A stretch of DNA of 64,000 bases from an uncultured Desulfobacter sp. (GTDB lineage: Bacteria; Desulfobacterota; Desulfobacteria; Desulfobacterales; Desulfobacteraceae): NCBI RefSeq assembly GCF_963677125.1, contig NZ_OY781882.1, positions 2,860,501 through 2,924,500 on the forward strand, given 5' to 3'. Positions 62,172-64,000 of the stretch are shown one piece after another. Position 1 is the first letter of the stretch. Every line of letters begins with the position of its first letter. The notes under the pieces were generated by a model, which ran no database searches, was not told the origin of the DNA, and worked only from the letters and a program-made list of their open reading frames with translations. Position numbers and translations under genes: made by a program.

Positions 62172-63470
62172 ATGCTCACAGCCAACACACAAAACACAGG
62201 CTCTCTTCTGTCCAGGGAAAAAGTTGTTGAATTTATAACCCCCTACGTTAAGAACAAGGGGGTATATCTGGACATTGCCAAACAGTTCGGTTCTCCCCTG
62301 TATATTCTGGAAACCGATGTTCTGGCAAGAAAAGCCGCCCAGTTCAGGGCGGCCTTCAGCCACCGCCTGCCGGACACCGCCTTTTTTTACGCCATGAAAA
62401 GCAACAACCTGCCCCACCTTTCCGGGCATTTACTCAAACATGGATTCGGGCTGGATGTATCCAGCGGCGTGGAACTGTCCGTTGCCCTGGAATTGGGGGC
62501 ATCCGCCATTATATTCAGCGGTCCGGGCAAAACCATCCAGGAACTGGAACTTGCGGCCCGGCACCCGGACCGGGTGGTGATTCTTCTGGACAGCATAGGC
62601 GAGGCAAAACGGCTGGCCACTGTGCTTGAAAAAAAGCAGAGCCGCATGCCTGTGGGACTGCGCCTGAACAACAACCCCGAAGGCTTGTGGCGCAAATTCG
62701 GGGTGCTGCCGGAAAATCTTTTGTCCGCTTTCAAAGAGATCCAGGCCCTTGGCCGGCTGGATTTCCAGGGACTGCAGTTCCACTCATCCTGGAATCTTAA
62801 CCCGGACAGGCAGACCGCGTTTATCAAAAAACTGGGAGAGATTCTTTCCGTCTTGCCAAAGCAGTTTCTGGATGCGGTCCAATTCATTGACATTGGCGGC
62901 GGCTACTGGCCGGCCCAGGGGGAATGGCTTTTATCGGATGTGCCCCAGAACTATATTATTGAGCCGGGGTCCTCCATTGACTTGTTTGCAAAGGAACTGT
63001 CAACAGCCATTAAAGAACACATTCTGCCCTTGACCCAATGCCGGATCTGTTTTGAGCCGGGCCGATGGATCTGCAATGACGTCATGCACATCCTGATCCA
63101 GGTGGTGGATTGCAAGGAAAAGGATCTGGTCATTACAGATGCCGGGGGCAATGCGGTGGGCTGGGAACGGTATGAAACCGATTATTGCCCGGTCATCAAC
63201 TTAACCCGGCCCGGCCTGTCCGAAAAAAAATGCCATATCCTGGGCTCTCTTTGCACCCCCCATGATGTCTGGGGATATGCTTATTTTGGTTCGGATATCA
63301 AAGAAAATGACATACTCATGATTCCAGCCCAGGGAGCTTACACCTACAGCCTGCGCCAGCAATTTATCAAGCCCATCCCCCGGGTAGCTGTCAAGGAAAG
63401 CCGCAACCGGTATTTTCTTCTTCCCGAAACACCTAAATCCACCCTGCAACTTATTAAGGTTTCATCATAA
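62172..63470 (+). CDS. Fold-III PLP-dependent decarboxylase (LysA/ornithine decarboxylase-like)
   Basis: A 432-aa enzyme of the alanine-racemase-fold decarboxylases. The PLP Lys76 is in FFYAMKSNN. The Gly-rich phosphate loop is FIDIGGGYWPAQG, FEPGRWICND follows, and the active-site Cys is in LGSLCTPHDV. It is nearest to diaminopimelate, D-ornithine or carboxynorspermidine decarboxylases, and would remove CO2 from an amino-acid carboxylate, possibly on the ATP-grasp product. It lies 2 nt after the ATP-grasp stop, with only a weak AGG site, so translation is coupled. Last gene of the operon. Confidence 0.82.
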   Translation: MLTANTQNTGSLLSREKVVEFITPYVKNKGVYLDIAKQFGSPLYILETDVLARKAAQFRAAFSHRLPDTAFFYAMKSNNLPHLSGHLLKHGFGLDVSSGVELSVALELGASAIIFSGPGKTIQELELAARHPDRVVILLDSIGEAKRLATVLEKKQSRMPVGLRLNNNPEGLWRKFGVLPENLLSAFKEIQALGRLDFQGLQFHSSWNLNPDRQTAFIKKLGEILSVLPKQFLDAVQFIDIGGGYWPAQGEWLLSDVPQNYIIEPGSSIDLFAKELSTAIKEHILPLTQCRICFEPGRWICNDVMHILIQVVDCKEKDLVITDAGGNAVGWERYETDYCPVINLTRPGLSEKKCHILGSLCTPHDVWGYAYFGSDIKENDILMIPAQGAYTYSLRQQFIKPIPRVAVKESRNRYFLLPETPKSTLQLIKVSS

Positions 63471-63862
63471 AACCCCAAAAAGATAACCCCATGGACATAG
63501 CCGCCAAATCCATTCAACGCCTAAACTTTCCTGCCAAGAGATCCAGGCCTGTGTCTGGCAGGCAGCGCTTTTGACTCTGTGGGGTTTTAATGTCGAACAC
63601 CTTTTTTACAATATACTCTCTCTGGGATTGTTTTTATCTCAACGGCCTTTCTAATGCCTAAGCCCCAGCCGGCCAGCGGCTGGGGCCATATTTCAAATTT
63701 AATCATCCTTGTCAAACGTTCGGCATACTTTGCTTGACAAAAAGCATCTTCCTATCCTACAACCCCGGCCCACGATGTATTTTTTTATTCAATAAAAAAG
63801 TACACGATGCATTTATTTATTCAACAAGAAAGTGAGAGAAAGTAATGAAAAGAGAGAAAGTA
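63471..63862. other. Intergenic region after the decarboxylase, with repeats
   Basis: An inverted pair TAAAACCCCA / TGGGGTTTTA brackets about 120 bp after the decarboxylase stop. A strong hairpin lies at 63662-63686. A TTGACA at 63734-63739 could be a -35 for the next gene. Tandem duplications fill 63771-63869. Confidence 0.5.
63662..63686. terminator. GC-rich hairpin, possible terminator of the cluster operon
   Basis: Perfect 10-bp arms GCCCCAGCCG / CGGCTGGGGC around GCCAG. The following CATATTTCAAATTT is only moderately T-rich, so termination may be inefficient or need a factor. It lies about 190 nt after the decarboxylase stop. Confidence 0.5.
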
Positions 63863-63869
63863 ATGAAAA
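63771..63869 (+). repeat. Tandem duplications covering the leader and start codon of the last gene
   Basis: A 30-bp unit (63771-63800 and 63803-63832, 26 of 30 identical) that begins CACGATG and ends AAAG is followed by a perfect 18-bp tandem repeat, GAGAGAAAGTAATGAAAA (63834-63851 and 63852-63869). The 18-bp unit contains both the ribosome site and the ATG, so the gene has two equivalent starts in frame. Confidence 0.8.
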
Positions 63870-64000
63870 AAGGTGTTCTGGTATTAATCTGTTTGTGTCT
63901 TCTCATTCCATCGGTAAGTTGGGCCACGGCCAACATGCGCGACTATATTCCGGCTGCGCCGGGTACTTTGCTCTCAATGCTGTATTACAACAATGTCAGA
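63863..64000 (+). CDS. Exported phenol MetA-like outer-membrane protein, 3' end beyond window
   Basis: 46 codons are visible from the ATG at 63863; a second, equivalent ATG lies six codons upstream. A clean signal peptide (VLVLICLCLLIPSVSWA) is cleaved before TANMRDYIPAAPGTLLSMLYYNN. That mature start is typical of the phenol-degradation MetA/SphA-like outer-membrane proteins (DYIPxxPGTxLxxLYYxH). These beta-barrel proteins have poorly defined transport roles. Whether it belongs with the preceding cluster is unclear. Confidence 0.6.
   Translation, partial: MKKGVLVLICLCLLIPSVSWATANMRDYIPAAPGTLLSMLYYNNVR

Noticed and set aside
63483..63653. 55-codon open frame after the decarboxylase with a hydrophobic, protein-like end (WQAALLTLWGF)
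   Set aside because: It has no start codon near its beginning and no ribosome site. It may be a remnant, but the evidence is too thin to list as a gene.
1..64000. CRISPR arrays, rRNA genes, complete insertion sequences, prophage, known riboswitches
   Set aside because: None was recognised. The repeats present are too few, too diverged or wrongly spaced for a CRISPR array.

Overview
The window looks like a chromosomal segment of a complete-oxidising, sulfate-reducer-type deltaproteobacterium (Desulfobacterota, Desulfobacteraceae-like). This is inferred from gene content: LUD-type lactate oxidation genes, an Hdr/FlpD-type iron-sulfur protein, tetrahydrofolate C1 genes (fhs, folD, ftcD), three sigma-54 activators, and the ispE/tRNA-Gln/prs/rplY/pth/carD gene order. 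No rRNA, CRISPR array, prophage or complete insertion sequence was seen.

Layout. 1-8.8 kb: a tandem cache-type sensor protein (left edge), a giant AsmA/DUF748 envelope protein, a Bcr/CflA exporter, rluD and carD. 9.1-16.7 kb: a long minus-strand housekeeping run, in transcription order epd, fhs, folD, DUF1844, ispE, tRNA-Gln(TTG), prs, rplY, pth. 17-22 kb: nhaA with an in-frame gap that removes its catalytic aspartates, an ExeA-like ATPase next to an orphan TAXI binding protein, an array of ~92-bp repeats and a secreted protein. 22.2-25.9 kb: a FadR/LldR-type regulator divergent from lutC and a lutB-lutA fusion, with three copies of a candidate operator. 26-40 kb: a minus-strand amino-acid block. 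A PAS/sigma-54 activator precedes gabT-gabD, then a two-component system precedes livJ-H-M-G-F. Both operons have clear -24/-12 promoters. 40-51.5 kb: a degenerate NlpC/P60-like protein, ftcD, then a plus-strand 2-hydroxyacid/dihydroxyacetone block: a GlcD-type dehydrogenase, a GlcF-FlpD fusion, larA, dhaK, dhaL and a fused DhaM-HPr-Enzyme I protein. 51.5-57 kb: a TPR lipoprotein, a DksA-like protein behind a sigma-54-type promoter, a NYN-domain protein paired with a DUF1835 protein, and a DUF2846 lipoprotein.

The most unusual region is 57.2-63.5 kb. A sigma-54 activator with a receiver-like domain lacking the phosphorylatable Asp, and a C39-like cysteine-peptidase-fold protein, are transcribed divergently from an operon with a near-perfect -24/-12 promoter. 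That operon encodes two tiny proteins (53 and 38 aa), a FemAB/CelD-like acyltransferase, an ATP-grasp ligase and a fold-III PLP decarboxylase. I read it as a candidate undescribed peptide or amino-acid-conjugate biosynthesis system. The window ends inside an outer-membrane-type (phenol MetA-like) gene whose start region carries nested tandem duplications.

At least two families of dispersed intergenic repeats are present. One is a GTTTGAACGAAAA inverted-repeat family found mostly at gene ends. The other is a CCATGGGC...CACAACAAAG family.
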